Source of the DNA: Pseudomonas sp. ERMR1:02
GTDB lineage: Bacteria; Pseudomonadota; Gammaproteobacteria; Pseudomonadales; Pseudomonadaceae
Reading direction: 5' to 3'
DNA: 64,000 nucleotides
NCBI RefSeq assembly: GCF_002277815.1
Contig: NZ_NKJI01000008.1
Location: 1-64,000 of the forward strand
This document shows, one piece after another, positions 1-8,980 of the stretch. The position numbers and the translations under genes are program-made. Each line of letters opens with the position of its first letter. Position 1 is the first letter of the stretch. The notes under the pieces were generated by a model, which did no database searches, had not been told where the DNA came from, and worked only from the letters and a program-made list of their open reading frames with translations.

Positions 1-1152
1 TTTTGGGGCACGATAGCGCGATCATAAAAACTCTATAACCCGCTCTTTGTCGCAAGGCTTTCTTCAACAATACGAAACAGACAAACATAGACTATTAAGT
101 GAAAAATTTTGCGCTGTGGTGCCGTGTGCTGAAAGTTGCGCCTAGTCAACTCCGGTCTTGAAGCCACCATGTATGCCACTCGCATAGCCCGTGCCGTGAC
201 CGGCAAACGAATCATCCTTAAGTTCGAGGGACATTTCCATGGACTCAATGATTCTCTGACTTGGAATGTCGATTCATCTCCGCGCTCGGGTCAAGTACTG
301 GCCTGTGGCGAGTTGGAGCGGTTGTCAGGAACCGTTGGCATTCCTGATGAATACGGCATGCTGACTGTCCCGATACCATGGAACGACTTACAAGCCGTAC
401 AGATGGCATTTGAACGATACAAGGAGGATGTAGCCTGCATCATTCTCGAACCCGTGGCCTTGAATATCGGCTGCATAAGACCGGACGAAGGATTCTTGCA
501 GGAGCTACGCGCACTTACGAGTCAACATGGCGCTCTACTTATCTTTGATGAAGTATTGACTGGATTTCGTGGCAGCCTCGGCGGGGCTCAGGAAGACTAC
601 GGTGTAGTCCCGGACATCGCGGCCTACGGTAAAGCTTTCGGATGCGGCATGCCGATTGCCGGAATCGCCGGTAAAGCCGAGTACATGGACATCATAGCGC
701 CTCGGGGACCTTTACAGATCAGCGGCACGAATACAGGCCGCTATCTCTCAGTGTCCGCTGCTCTTGCTGTTATCGAGCATCTAGCGGACGGCGCTGTGTT
801 TCGACATGTTGAGGCGTTGGAGTACCAGTTGAAGAAGGGCCTGAGGGATGTTTTCGACAAGCACGGAATACCCTGCTACCTAGACAGCTATGGCGGACGG
901 ATCGGCGTTCATATTGGCGCATGCGAGCGCCCTCGGACAATGAGGGAAATAGAAGACTCCTACCCTGTAGAGTTCGCTCAGAAATTGTTTTACATACTAT
1001 CCATGGAATATGGCCTGTACGGCTTTCTGATGCCTCTTAGTTACTGTCCTGAACCCGTTACTTTATCGGCCGCCCATACTCATAAGATGATCGACGATGC
1101 TTGTGAGCGACTGGACTCGGCACTGAAGAGGTTAAAGTTTCATGCGAAGTGA
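1..1152 (+). pseudogene. Class III PLP aminotransferase (GSA-aminomutase-like), 5' cut by window, frame broken
   Basis: The protein from about position 136 resembles glutamate-1-semialdehyde aminomutase-type aminotransferases: NSGLEATMYA near its start, the PLP-aspartate segment LLIFDEVLTGFR, and the Schiff-base lysine in AAYGKAFGCGMPIAG. Family members are about 430 residues; only 338 are readable in this frame. Homology continues upstream in two other frames: LGHDSAIIKTL at 3-35, then TRSLSQGFLQQYE to VVPCAES at 38-136. Adding one base near 33-36 and one near 136 joins them into KTLITRSL and AESVRLVNSGLEA. The TTG at 136 is therefore not a real start, and the gene begins before the window. 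It overlaps the next gene by 11 bases, which suggests translational coupling. The substrate is unknown; by context it aminates a small aldehyde or keto-sugar rather than serving haem synthesis. Confidence 0.5.
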
Positions 1153-1645
1153 ATACAACAAGGATATTTACATCCGCCATTTCAATGAGTCCGATATACC
1201 AGCGCTATTGGATTTGGTTGCTCAAATTGCATCTTCAGAGGATCTGACGGAATCTGCACACATCCAGTTTTCCAACGAACTCGCGAATCATGATCATGAA
1301 GGAAGTCGTTTTGTCGCGACTGTGGATGGGATTATTGTCGGGACCTTGGGCTGTGCGCCTGGCCCGATTCCATCCACGCAGGCACTTTGGGCCGACTGGT
1401 TGATCGTTGACAGAGACTATCGACGTTATGGAATTGCCACGCTGCTGTATTCGCTAATCGAAAAATATGCCTTAGAGCGAGGCAAGCGCTATTTATGCCT
1501 AGACATTGGAAATATAGATCAGGAACGGGCAGCCTATCTGTTTCATCTGCGTAATGGCTTTCAGATTGTCGGGCAACTACCCGACTATTGGGGCGACCAC
1601 GAACACTTAAACATAATGGCGAAATATCTGACTTCAAGGAAATGA
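1142..1645 (+). CDS. GNAT family N-acetyltransferase
   Basis: A 167-residue single-domain protein with the GNAT fold signature. The acetyl-CoA pyrophosphate loop is seen as DYRRYGIATLLYSLIEKYA near residues 97-115, followed by a strand LCLDIGN and the C-terminal NGFQIVGQLPDYW typical of the family. The start overlaps the stop of the upstream aminotransferase, and the next gene begins 7 bases after its stop, so it is embedded in one operon. An amine-making enzyme next to an N-acyltransferase suggests acylation of the newly formed amino group, but the acceptor cannot be read from sequence. The GNAT assignment is firm; the role is inferred. Confidence 0.5.
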   Translation: MRSEYNKDIYIRHFNESDIPALLDLVAQIASSEDLTESAHIQFSNELANHDHEGSRFVATVDGIIVGTLGCAPGPIPSTQALWADWLIVDRDYRRYGIATLLYSLIEKYALERGKRYLCLDIGNIDQERAAYLFHLRNGFQIVGQLPDYWGDHEHLNIMAKYLTSRK

Positions 1646-1652
1646 TACTATC

Positions 1653-2134
1653 ATGGGCGTATTGAATAACATCGCAGAATTGCACAATGCCGCCAAGTAT
1701 TGCCGAACCAACAATCTCATCGTTGGGCTTTGCCACGGCTGTTTTGACATAGTCCACCCTGGACATATCTATCACCTCAAGCGGGCCCGCACTATGGTCG
1801 ACCGCTTGTTTGTTTCAATTACAGCTGACAACTTTGTCAATAAGGACCTGATCGGCCGGTTTTTCCTGACTGCAAGCGGGCCGAGTTTATTGCCGCAATC
1901 CGCTATTGCGATCATGTGATTGTCAACAACACGCCAACGGCCGAGTACATGATCAAGTCCTTGCGACCTGATGTGTACTTCAAGGGTGCGGACTATAGCG
2001 ACGGTTCAGACGTCAGACTACAAGCGGAACTAGCCCTGGTTGAAAGTGCGGGCGGACGTATGGTTCTGACCGACGACACGATATTCGACTCGACCTCGCG
2101 GATTGCGCGATTAGTCATGTCCAAAAATATGTAA
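1653..2134 (+). pseudogene. Cytidylyltransferase-like nucleotidyltransferase, frame broken by one missing base
   Basis: The N-terminal half carries GLCHGCFDIVHPGHIYHL, the HxGH nucleotidyltransferase motif shared by RfaE2/HldE C-domains, glycerol-3-phosphate cytidylyltransferases and ethanolamine-phosphate cytidylyltransferases. After VNKD (near 1842) the frame loses homology and stops at 1917-1919. The other frame continues with PDRPVFPDCKRAEFIAA and then SLRPDVYFKGADYSDG, the usual C-terminal lysine/glycine motif. Changing the GG at about 1842 to GGG gives NKGPDRPVFPD and one 160-residue protein, normal for the family. A good ribosome site (AAGGA) lies before the ATG. It probably activates a sugar- or polyol-phosphate as an NDP derivative; CTP or ATP preference cannot be told. 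Confidence 0.5.
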
Positions 2135-2148
2135 CAGGATGATTGAAC

Positions 2149-2799
2149 ATGGCGACTCTCCTATTGATAGATCTTGACGGGACACTGATCGATACGCCGC
2201 ATTTCGAGGCTTGGCGCAGAACAGCTTTCGAAATGGGAGGCTCAGAACTGACTCATGAGGAGTACATCGATCACATTGCTGGGCGTCCCCGCATGGAAGG
2301 GGCTTCACGTCTTTTAGAGCTGAAAAGATGCGCTAAAGGCCAGGGCGCGCTCCACGTATTGAATACCCGTGAGCTTGCCGACTACAAGCAGGTCGAATTT
2401 CAGCGCCTGTGCGCCGGCACCGAACTTTTCAGCGATGCGCTACGCCTGCTTCAGCGCATTGACGATGCCCGGCAGACGGTCATCTTCTATACGGCTTCGC
2501 AGAACGCCCGCGATTTGTTCGATATCACATTGCGCCAGTCGGTGTTGTCGTTCACACAACCCAGGACAGTTTTTCAGCAATCAGTCAATCAGACACGAGG
2601 CGAGCTGTTTCAGCAGTTGATCGGTACGCGGGCTACTAAGGATATCCATCTTATCGACGACAGCCCATACGCTGCTGATCTCGCCTGCGGCCTTGGAATC
2701 AATGCCTGGCAGATTCGCCGTAACCATCGTGAATCCAAAGCATGCGACCCACGTGTCTCGATACTTACATCACTCGATGAATTTATGTTGCCGAAATAA
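2149..2799 (+). CDS. HAD superfamily phosphatase
   Basis: A 216-residue HAD hydrolase. Motif I is LLIDLDGTLIDT with the nucleophile and acid/base aspartates, motif II is YTAS near residue 115, and motif IV is HLIDDSPYAADLA. The ATG at 2149 is preferred over an in-frame TTG at 2143 because AGGA lies about 8 bases upstream. It sits between the nucleotidyltransferase and the epimerase; kinase/phosphatase/nucleotidyltransferase sets of this type are known from heptose and polyol-phosphate activation (for example GmhB with HldE). Dephosphorylation of a pathway intermediate is the likely role; the substrate is unknown. The closing residues are unremarkable. Confidence 0.5.
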   Translation: MATLLLIDLDGTLIDTPHFEAWRRTAFEMGGSELTHEEYIDHIAGRPRMEGASRLLELKRCAKGQGALHVLNTRELADYKQVEFQRLCAGTELFSDALRLLQRIDDARQTVIFYTASQNARDLFDITLRQSVLSFTQPRTVFQQSVNQTRGELFQQLIGTRATKDIHLIDDSPYAADLACGLGINAWQIRRNHRESKACDPRVSILTSLDEFMLPK

Positions 2800-2820
2800 T
2801 AACCAAGGGAAGGAAAAGAT

Positions 2821-3870
2821 ATGAGTAATGTATCGGTTGTTCTTGTAACAGGCGGGGCGGGCTACATCGGATCCCGCTTGGTTCCCAAACTGCTGGCCGC
2901 AGGTTATCGAGTGAAGGTCTTGGACGCGCTGTTCTTCTCCAATGGTCTTGAGCTGCTCATGAACCACCCTCGCCTCGAATTTATCAAGGGTGATATACGT
3001 GACAAACCCGTCGTGGAGAAGATGTTGCAGGGCGCCAGTACCGTTATTCATCTCGCTGCAGTAGCCAATGACCCTAGTTTCAATTCGGCCCCTGAACTGG
3101 GCCAGTCAATCAATATCGATTGCCTGCCCCATTTAATGGGCAGCGCAAAGCGTCTGGGTTGCCAGCGTTTCATTTTCGCCTCGTCGGCGAGCGTGTACGG
3201 GATCAATACAGAACCCCTCGTCGATGAGAACCAAGCCTGTGTTCCGATCACTGACTACAATCGATTCAAGGCGCAAGGGGAGAAGATACTCTTCGACTTG
3301 ACCGATTCAGCTTTTCGGACCGTGGCCGTTAGAGCAGCTACGGTCTGCGGTTGGTCGCCTCGGCAACGTCTTGACCTTACGGTAAATATCCTGACTGTCA
3401 GCGCGCTTGCGCGGGGTGAAATTAACGTGTTTGGAGGCACCCAGTACCGACCAAATGTCCATATCGGCGATCTCACCCGACTCTATACGATGCTCGTCCA
3501 GCGAGAGTCTCTGAGTACGATCTGTGGAACGGCCATCAACGTCGGTTATGAAAATCATACGGTCACGGATATCGCAAATCAGGTAAAAGATATCGTCGAC
3601 AAGTACTTCTCGACCAACGTACCGATCACCACCACCGCCAGTGATGATGTCCGCTCATATCGCCTGGATTCGAGTCGAGTCCAGCAGCAACTCGGGTTCG
3701 AGTTCATCTATTCGATCAGGGATGCCGTCCTGGAGTTATGCGAGCAATGGCAGTCGGGGAAATTCACAGACAGCGATGATGTACTCTCGGACACCCGCTA
3801 CCACAACGTACGAAATATGCAGCACAACGATTGGTCCTTCGAGCCTTGCGGAGAAACCTCGTCGTGCTAA
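2821..3870 (+). CDS. NAD-dependent epimerase/dehydratase (extended SDR)
   Basis: A 349-residue extended short-chain dehydrogenase. The nucleotide-binding GxxGxxG is VTGGAGYIGSRLV at residues 8-20, the catalytic serine lies in FASSASVYG, and the YxxxK pair is YNRFKAQ near residue 143. The full length matches UDP-glucose 4-epimerase-like and NDP-sugar dehydratase families. An excellent ribosome site (AAGGGAAGGAAAAG) precedes the ATG. The neighbours (nucleotidyltransferase, DegT aminotransferase) indicate that it remodels an NDP-sugar; whether it epimerises, dehydrates or reduces is not decidable by eye. The tail beyond about residue 320 is a divergent C-terminal extension. Confidence 0.5.
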   Translation: MSNVSVVLVTGGAGYIGSRLVPKLLAAGYRVKVLDALFFSNGLELLMNHPRLEFIKGDIRDKPVVEKMLQGASTVIHLAAVANDPSFNSAPELGQSINIDCLPHLMGSAKRLGCQRFIFASSASVYGINTEPLVDENQACVPITDYNRFKAQGEKILFDLTDSAFRTVAVRAATVCGWSPRQRLDLTVNILTVSALARGEINVFGGTQYRPNVHIGDLTRLYTMLVQRESLSTICGTAINVGYENHTVTDIANQVKDIVDKYFSTNVPITTTASDDVRSYRLDSSRVQQQLGFEFIYSIRDAVLELCEQWQSGKFTDSDDVLSDTRYHNVRNMQHNDWSFEPCGETSSC

Positions 3871-3879
3871 GCATTTCTT

Positions 3880-6068
3880 ATGGAAAACAGGTGGAGGATA
3901 TCGTCGAGGTCAGCTCGAGATCTTCCTCCTTTGTAGCCTGCGTGGCGACCCTCGCCAATGCTCACATAGGGGTGCGTCCCTACGTACCCGAGTCATCGGC
4001 GCGAACGAAACGCACACAGTTGTTGGTAGGAGGTGTCTATGCTGCTGGGCTCGGGGTGTCAAGGGAGATAGTTTCACTGCCGGCGCCGAGGATTATCCGA
4101 ATCTATGACGTCGATACCGGCGAGCGCGCCCGCCACATACAGGACGCTCCGACTGTTGTTTTGTCGCTCGACAAGGCGACCGTCACCAGTACGGAGCGGG
4201 TGCAGGTCGGGGACTTCGTATACGAGTTGACGGTAAGGCAATTGATCGACGCGCCCGATGTCGCCGCCGCCTCGACGTACATAGGGTTGTGCCGTGTAAG
4301 CGGCTGGGAAAAACCGCATCGGGTACGCTTGGACTTTGGCATGGACGACTCGGCACTGAATGAATACCTGGGTGCCTGCGATTGGTTGACTGCTCGTCAC
4401 TACCGCATCAAACAGAGTCTCTGTGACGGCGGGGACTTGAGTGTAATAGTGGAGACGCAAGAACAGCGACTGGACTATAACCTTCGTTTCGAAAGATCCC
4501 ATCCGGCCGCCAGCACTGCTGTTTACTGGGATGAAAAGGAGAATGGCTGCGTTGTCTCGATAACTTTTGATTTTTCGACAACCAGGCATCAGCAGCTATC
4601 CGCCCACTGGCAATTAGCACGAGATTCGCCTAATCCAATTTCTACGTATTCTTCATCTGCAACCGACCCGGCTGGCATCGAAAACGTACACCAGGAAAAG
4701 TGGGATACGCTTTGGAAGGACCATGAAGTCATCATCAAATCAAGAGGCAGTCATGCGGAACTCGGTATGAAATACGCCGTTTTCCAACTCTTGCAACATG
4801 GTGTCGGCTCTACGATCAATGGCCGAGGTGTGATTTCACCGGCACGAGGACTAACCAGCACCTATCATTCTGGCGCCACGTTCTTCGATACTGAACTGCA
4901 TAAATGTATTTTCTGGATCTGGAACGACCCCGACCTGGCAAAAGCCTTGATCGACTATCGCTACGATTTCATAGAGGAGGCGCGGTTGTTCGCCCAGGCC
5001 AACGGTTTCGCCGGGGCTCGTTATCCTGAAGCATCCAACGATATGGGCACCGAGAACGGGCCCCATTACGTGCTGTCATACCCCGATCCGGAAATAAGAC
5101 GAGAATGGAGTGTCAAGGAGGTCCTGCATGTATCGGCGGATGTTTGCTATGCGCTGAATAAATATTGGGCAGCCACCGGTGACGATACGTACATGGAGTC
5201 GCGGGGATACCAAATTATTGTTGAAAGCGCCAGGTTCGCGGCGTCAGCTTTCATCTGGTCAGAGCACAAGCAAGCCTATGTCCTGAAGTCGGTGATGGGG
5301 CCGGATGAATACCATTACCATGTGGATAACAGTTTCTTTACCAACTATATGCTCAGGTGGTGCATCAAGCTTGCACTGTCGTTGGTGGCGCGTTGTGGTT
5401 TCCCGCCGGTGCCGGCGACGGAAATCGAGTGTTGGTACACCTTGGCGGATAACGTTTACCTGCCCTGGATGATGGTGGATGGTGTTTCGATCCCTGAGGA
5501 GTTCGAGGGTTATGCTTCCCTGCCGGACACCCGACTCAGAATGGATAAGAAACGTGGTCCTCAGTTTGTCGATGACGCTGAACGGGAAACGGCCGAGAAG
5601 TTGCAAAACTTCGATTCACGATTGGTAAAGCAAGCGGACATCATCTTGCTCATGTCACTATTTCCTGAGCACTTTTCAGATATCGTTAAACGCACTGCAT
5701 TTCACTATTATGAACCGCGTACGGTGCATGAGTCTTCACTGAGCTATGGCCCCCATGCCGTGGTGGCGGCGCATTTGGGCGAGACGGTAACTTGTGCCGA
5801 CTTCATACTACGGGCGAGTCGCTACAACTTGGACTTCACCCCCGTGGCCGACTACAGCAACGGATTGCATCTTTCCGCCTATGCCGGCGCCTGGCAGGGA
5901 CTTGTCGAGGGATTGGCCGGCCTTAATGTCAAAGAGGGGCAATTGTCCTTCCGGCCGCAGCTACCTTCCCATTGGGACTCTTGCCATTTCACCCTTTACT
6001 TTCGTGGGCAGCGGCTCAAGGTCTCGATCCTCGGTCAAGGAGAACTGGTGGTAAGGCGGGGGGGCTGA
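3880..6068 (+). pseudogene. GH65 family glycoside phosphorylase, probably intact except for one missing base near the N-terminus
   Basis: The protein matches GH65 (maltose, trehalose, kojibiose or nigerose phosphorylases). The general-acid glutamate lies in VMGPDEYHYHVDNS, the phosphate-site segment is TVHESSLSYGPHAVVAA, and the C-terminal beta-sandwich ends at SILGQGELVVRR. An ATG at 3880 opens MENRWRISSRSARDLPPL and hits a stop at 3934; the GH65 frame then continues with VACVATLANAHIGVRPYV. Adding one G (TTGTAG to TTGGTAG near 3933) gives PPLVACVATLANAHIGVRP and 729 residues, normal for GH65. Alternatively the gene starts at 3831 in the long frame, overlapping the epimerase by 40 bases. Phosphorolysis of an alpha-glucoside would give beta-glucose-1-phosphate; run in reverse it could build a disaccharide-like product. 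Substrate unknown. Confidence 0.5.
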
Positions 6069-6123
6069 AGCTCGCTACGCACTTTAACCAGGACGCGAGC
6101 ATAGGACTCAAGGAGGAGTACTT

Positions 6124-7362
6124 ATGATTTCTATTGCCGATCACTTTTCTCCTTATACCGATGCGTTAAGCGTCCCGTCTTTTCGCAAGCTACTCATCGG
6201 GCAGAGCCTATCGATGGCCGGCGACGCTATTTGTCTGGCCGCGCTGCCGATAGCGCTTATCCGGACCGGCTTCGCAGCAGAAGTTTTCGGTTTTGTCATG
6301 GCGGCAGTCGGGGTCGGGACCGTGATCGGAGCCCTGGCTGGAGGTTTGCTTGCGGATCGAAAGTCTCCGAAGCAGGTTCTGATTTACACCGATACGGCGC
6401 GTGGTTTTGCGCAAATGGCTGCGGTGGCGCTAATCGTCTCCGGTGCGCCCTGGTGGTGGCTGGTCTTTGCCTATCTGATATTTGGCATCGGCATCGGGGT
6501 TTCCCGTCCGTGCGCTCAGGTACTGCTCGTCAATTTGCTACCCAGGCAAGCACTGGTGGCGGGCAATGGTGCGATGAACTTTGTCGATAATCTGGTCGCT
6601 GTGCTGTTTCCCGCGACGCTGGGAGTATTCATCATTTTCTGGGACCCGGTCTGGGGCATCTTGATCGATGGTCTGACATTCTTCTGCGCCGCCATTTATA
6701 CGGCGATGTTGCCCAATGTGGAGCCCCACGAGTTCGAGGAGGAGTTCTCGCTCCGAGAAGCGGTCAACGGTATTACCGTCGTTGCTGGCAACTCCACGCT
6801 TTTGCTGGGTTTCGCAGCCACACTCGTGTTGAATGTACTGTGCTTCCCGATTTTTCTGGTCGTCGCGCCCTATGCCATCAGCGATCGCTTCAGCGAAGAA
6901 ATGTGGGGTTTATGTCTGGCCGCATCGGGATTTGGTGCGTGCATCGGGTCTATCGTCACGGTGATCGCTTCGGGACATAAACGCCTGATCGGTCTCGCCG
7001 TGACCTGTGGCTTGTTCCTGGCTGGCGCGATGGCCCTTCTCGGCTTGGGCACCTCGGCCTGGATGGCAATTCTGGGGGCAACCTTCGTGGGCATCGTCGA
7101 AGCGTCCTGGTTGACTGGATGGGCCACGGCGATGCAGACACTGTCTCCCGAGAAGGATCTTGGCAAAGTGGTGGCAGTCGATACGTTCTTTACCAGTGGC
7201 GTGCACCCCTTCATTTATCTCGGTAGCGGAATCGTCGGCGGGATGATCGGTTATTCCCAGACCCTTTCCCTCACGGCAATCCTCAGTGCCGCAGGCACAC
7301 TGTTAATTGTTCTGGCGTCCCTTACGTTCTTACCAAGGAGTGCTCAAAATGATCAAGTGTAA
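6124..7362 (+). CDS. MFS exporter (DHA3/EntS-like)
   Basis: A 412-residue membrane protein with 10-12 hydrophobic segments. The N-terminal SFRKLLIGQSLSMAGDA resembles the enterobactin-exporter/macrolide-efflux branch of the major facilitator superfamily, and the loop 2-3 motif appears as GGLLADRKSPKQVLI. An ideal AGGAGGAG ribosome site lies 6 bases before the ATG, and the C-terminus overlaps the next gene by 14 bases. In a biosynthetic block an exporter of this branch usually secretes the product or protects the producer; that is inferred from context. The transporter assignment is firm. Confidence 0.5.
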   Translation: MISIADHFSPYTDALSVPSFRKLLIGQSLSMAGDAICLAALPIALIRTGFAAEVFGFVMAAVGVGTVIGALAGGLLADRKSPKQVLIYTDTARGFAQMAAVALIVSGAPWWWLVFAYLIFGIGIGVSRPCAQVLLVNLLPRQALVAGNGAMNFVDNLVAVLFPATLGVFIIFWDPVWGILIDGLTFFCAAIYTAMLPNVEPHEFEEEFSLREAVNGITVVAGNSTLLLGFAATLVLNVLCFPIFLVVAPYAISDRFSEEMWGLCLAASGFGACIGSIVTVIASGHKRLIGLAVTCGLFLAGAMALLGLGTSAWMAILGATFVGIVEASWLTGWATAMQTLSPEKDLGKVVAVDTFFTSGVHPFIYLGSGIVGGMIGYSQTLSLTAILSAAGTLLIVLASLTFLPRSAQNDQV

Positions 7363-8452
7363 TAATGTGAAAGAACAGGCCCAAGATCTTTCAGCCCTGA
7401 TTCTCCAACGTTGGCAGGAGCTTTTGGCGACGGGAGACTTTGTGCTTGGCGAGGAAGTCGTGAAGTTCGAAAGATGGATGTCCGAACGATGCAACGGGGC
7501 CCATGCCATTTCCCTCAACTCAGGCACCGACGCTTTACTACTGGCGCTGCGAGCTCTTGGAATAGGGCCTGGCGCTGAAGTCATCACCTGCGCAAATACC
7601 TTTGTTGCGACAGTGGGGGCAATTATTGCCACCGGCGCGAAACCCGTACTGGCAGATGTGGGCGATGATGAACTCATCAACGTCGATACCATCGAGCCTC
7701 TAATGAATGCCCGGACAAAAGCAGTCATACCGGTTTACCTGCGCGGCCGTCCATTGAACATTGACTCAATAATCGACTTGTGTCGTTCTCGCGGTGTGGC
7801 TGTAATCGAAGACTGCGCCCAGGCTATCGGCACTACCCTAGACGGGCATCAAGTGGGCACTCGGGGCGATGCATCAGCCTTCTCCATGCACCCACTGAAG
7901 ACACTTGGTGGCGTGGGAGATGGTGGAATACTGGTGACGACCAATACGAAGATTGCCGAGTACGCCAGGAGGGCTCGTAATCACGGGTTGGAAACACGCA
8001 ATGAATCCGTATTGTTCGGAATCAATTCGCGCCTCGATTCGCTGCAGGCGTCAGCCCTCAACATCAAGGTCCAGTATCTGGACCAATGGTTAAAGCGGAG
8101 ACTGGAAATCGCTGCTCTTTATGATCAGGCCCTGAGTGGGACGGCGACGGCCCTAGACCTTGGCGGTGGTAAACCCGGAGGGTCCTACTACCACTACGTG
8201 GTGCAGTCGAAGCACCGAGACAGGTTACAGAGCTACCTGGCCGAGAATGGTATCCAAGCAGATATTCACTATCCAACGCCTATTCATTGGCAAGAAGCTT
8301 GGTTGAAGAGCCAACCTCGGGTTGTTTTGCCCAATACCGAGCGCCTGTCCCGGGAAATGCTCACTCTCCCTTGTCACCATCATCTGACAGACCGTGATGT
8401 CGAACAGGTCGTAGGCGCGATAAAGCGTTTTGAGGTTATGGAAAGTCAATGA
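7349..8452 (+). CDS. DegT/DnrJ/EryC1/StrS family sugar aminotransferase
   Basis: A 367-residue PLP-dependent enzyme. Seen are ISLNSGTDALLLALRALG (cofactor phosphate contact), AVIEDCAQAIGTTLDG (PLP-ring aspartate), and the Schiff-base lysine in FSMHPLKTLGGVGDGG. The C-terminal ADIHYPTPIHWQEAW is the usual DegT substrate-end motif. Start chosen at ATG 7349 with AAGGAG upstream. DegT enzymes aminate keto groups of NDP-sugars or cyclitols. It is the second aminotransferase of the block, so the product may carry two nitrogens. It is the last gene before the junction with truncated sufE. Confidence 0.5.
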   Translation: MIKCNNVKEQAQDLSALILQRWQELLATGDFVLGEEVVKFERWMSERCNGAHAISLNSGTDALLLALRALGIGPGAEVITCANTFVATVGAIIATGAKPVLADVGDDELINVDTIEPLMNARTKAVIPVYLRGRPLNIDSIIDLCRSRGVAVIEDCAQAIGTTLDGHQVGTRGDASAFSMHPLKTLGGVGDGGILVTTNTKIAEYARRARNHGLETRNESVLFGINSRLDSLQASALNIKVQYLDQWLKRRLEIAALYDQALSGTATALDLGGGKPGGSYYHYVVQSKHRDRLQSYLAENGIQADIHYPTPIHWQEAWLKSQPRVVLPNTERLSREMLTLPCHHHLTDRDVEQVVGAIKRFEVMESQ

Positions 8453-8880
8453 CCTATGCCGCGGCGCAAACACATGTTCAACGGCAGGTACGCAGCAGGA
8501 AAGGACAGTGTTCACGGGGGCAGGTCCCCTTGTTGGGACGAGCGAATATCGGTACTCGGCGACTCCTGATTGATCAGTCGCACTTGGGCGATGGTGATAG
8601 GTTCGACACCAACCGCGTGCACGGCTGTGAAAGCCAGGTGTGGCTGGTGGGCCAATTGCACGACGGTTATTGGCAGTTCCATGCCAACAGCGATGCCCGG
8701 CTAATACGCGGACTGGTGGCGCTGCTGCTTGCGCGGGTCAACGGATTGTCCGCGGCTGACTTGAAGCAGGTGGATTTGCCGGACTGGTTTAATCAACTGG
8801 GGCTCGGTCGCCAGTTGTCCCAGTCGCGTAGCAATGGTCTGAATGCGGTGCTTCAGCGAATGAATGAGTTGGCTGGTTAA
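8449..8880 (+). pseudogene. sufE: SufE/CsdE sulfur acceptor, 5' end replaced (truncated)
   Basis: From about position 8594 the translation is a typical SufE/CsdE protein: NRVHGCESQVWLVGQL with the sulfur-accepting cysteine, then LIRGLVALLLARVNGL and LPDWFNQLGLGRQLS. SufE proteins are about 135-150 residues and begin some 45-50 residues earlier with a helical region; here those residues are replaced by unrelated sequence starting at 8449, which happens to stay in frame. The partner desulfurase CsdA, usually upstream, is absent. Without its N-terminal helix the protein is unlikely to work with a desulfurase. The break marks the right edge of the low-GC block. Confidence 0.5.
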
Positions 8881-8887
8881 CTCTGCA

Positions 8888-8964
8888 CCTGTAGGAGCGA
8901 GGCTTGCCCGCGAAAGCGGTGTATCAGGCAGGACGCCTTCGCGGGCAAGCCTCGCTCCTACAGG
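8888..8964. repeat. REP-type inverted pair
   Basis: Two arms, CCTGTAGGAGCGAGGCTT and its reverse complement, face each other about 35 bases apart between converging sufE and tcdA. This is the commonest REP form in the window (GCCCGCGAA class). Confidence 0.5.
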
Positions 8965-8980
8965 TTTTTCATCCATCGGG

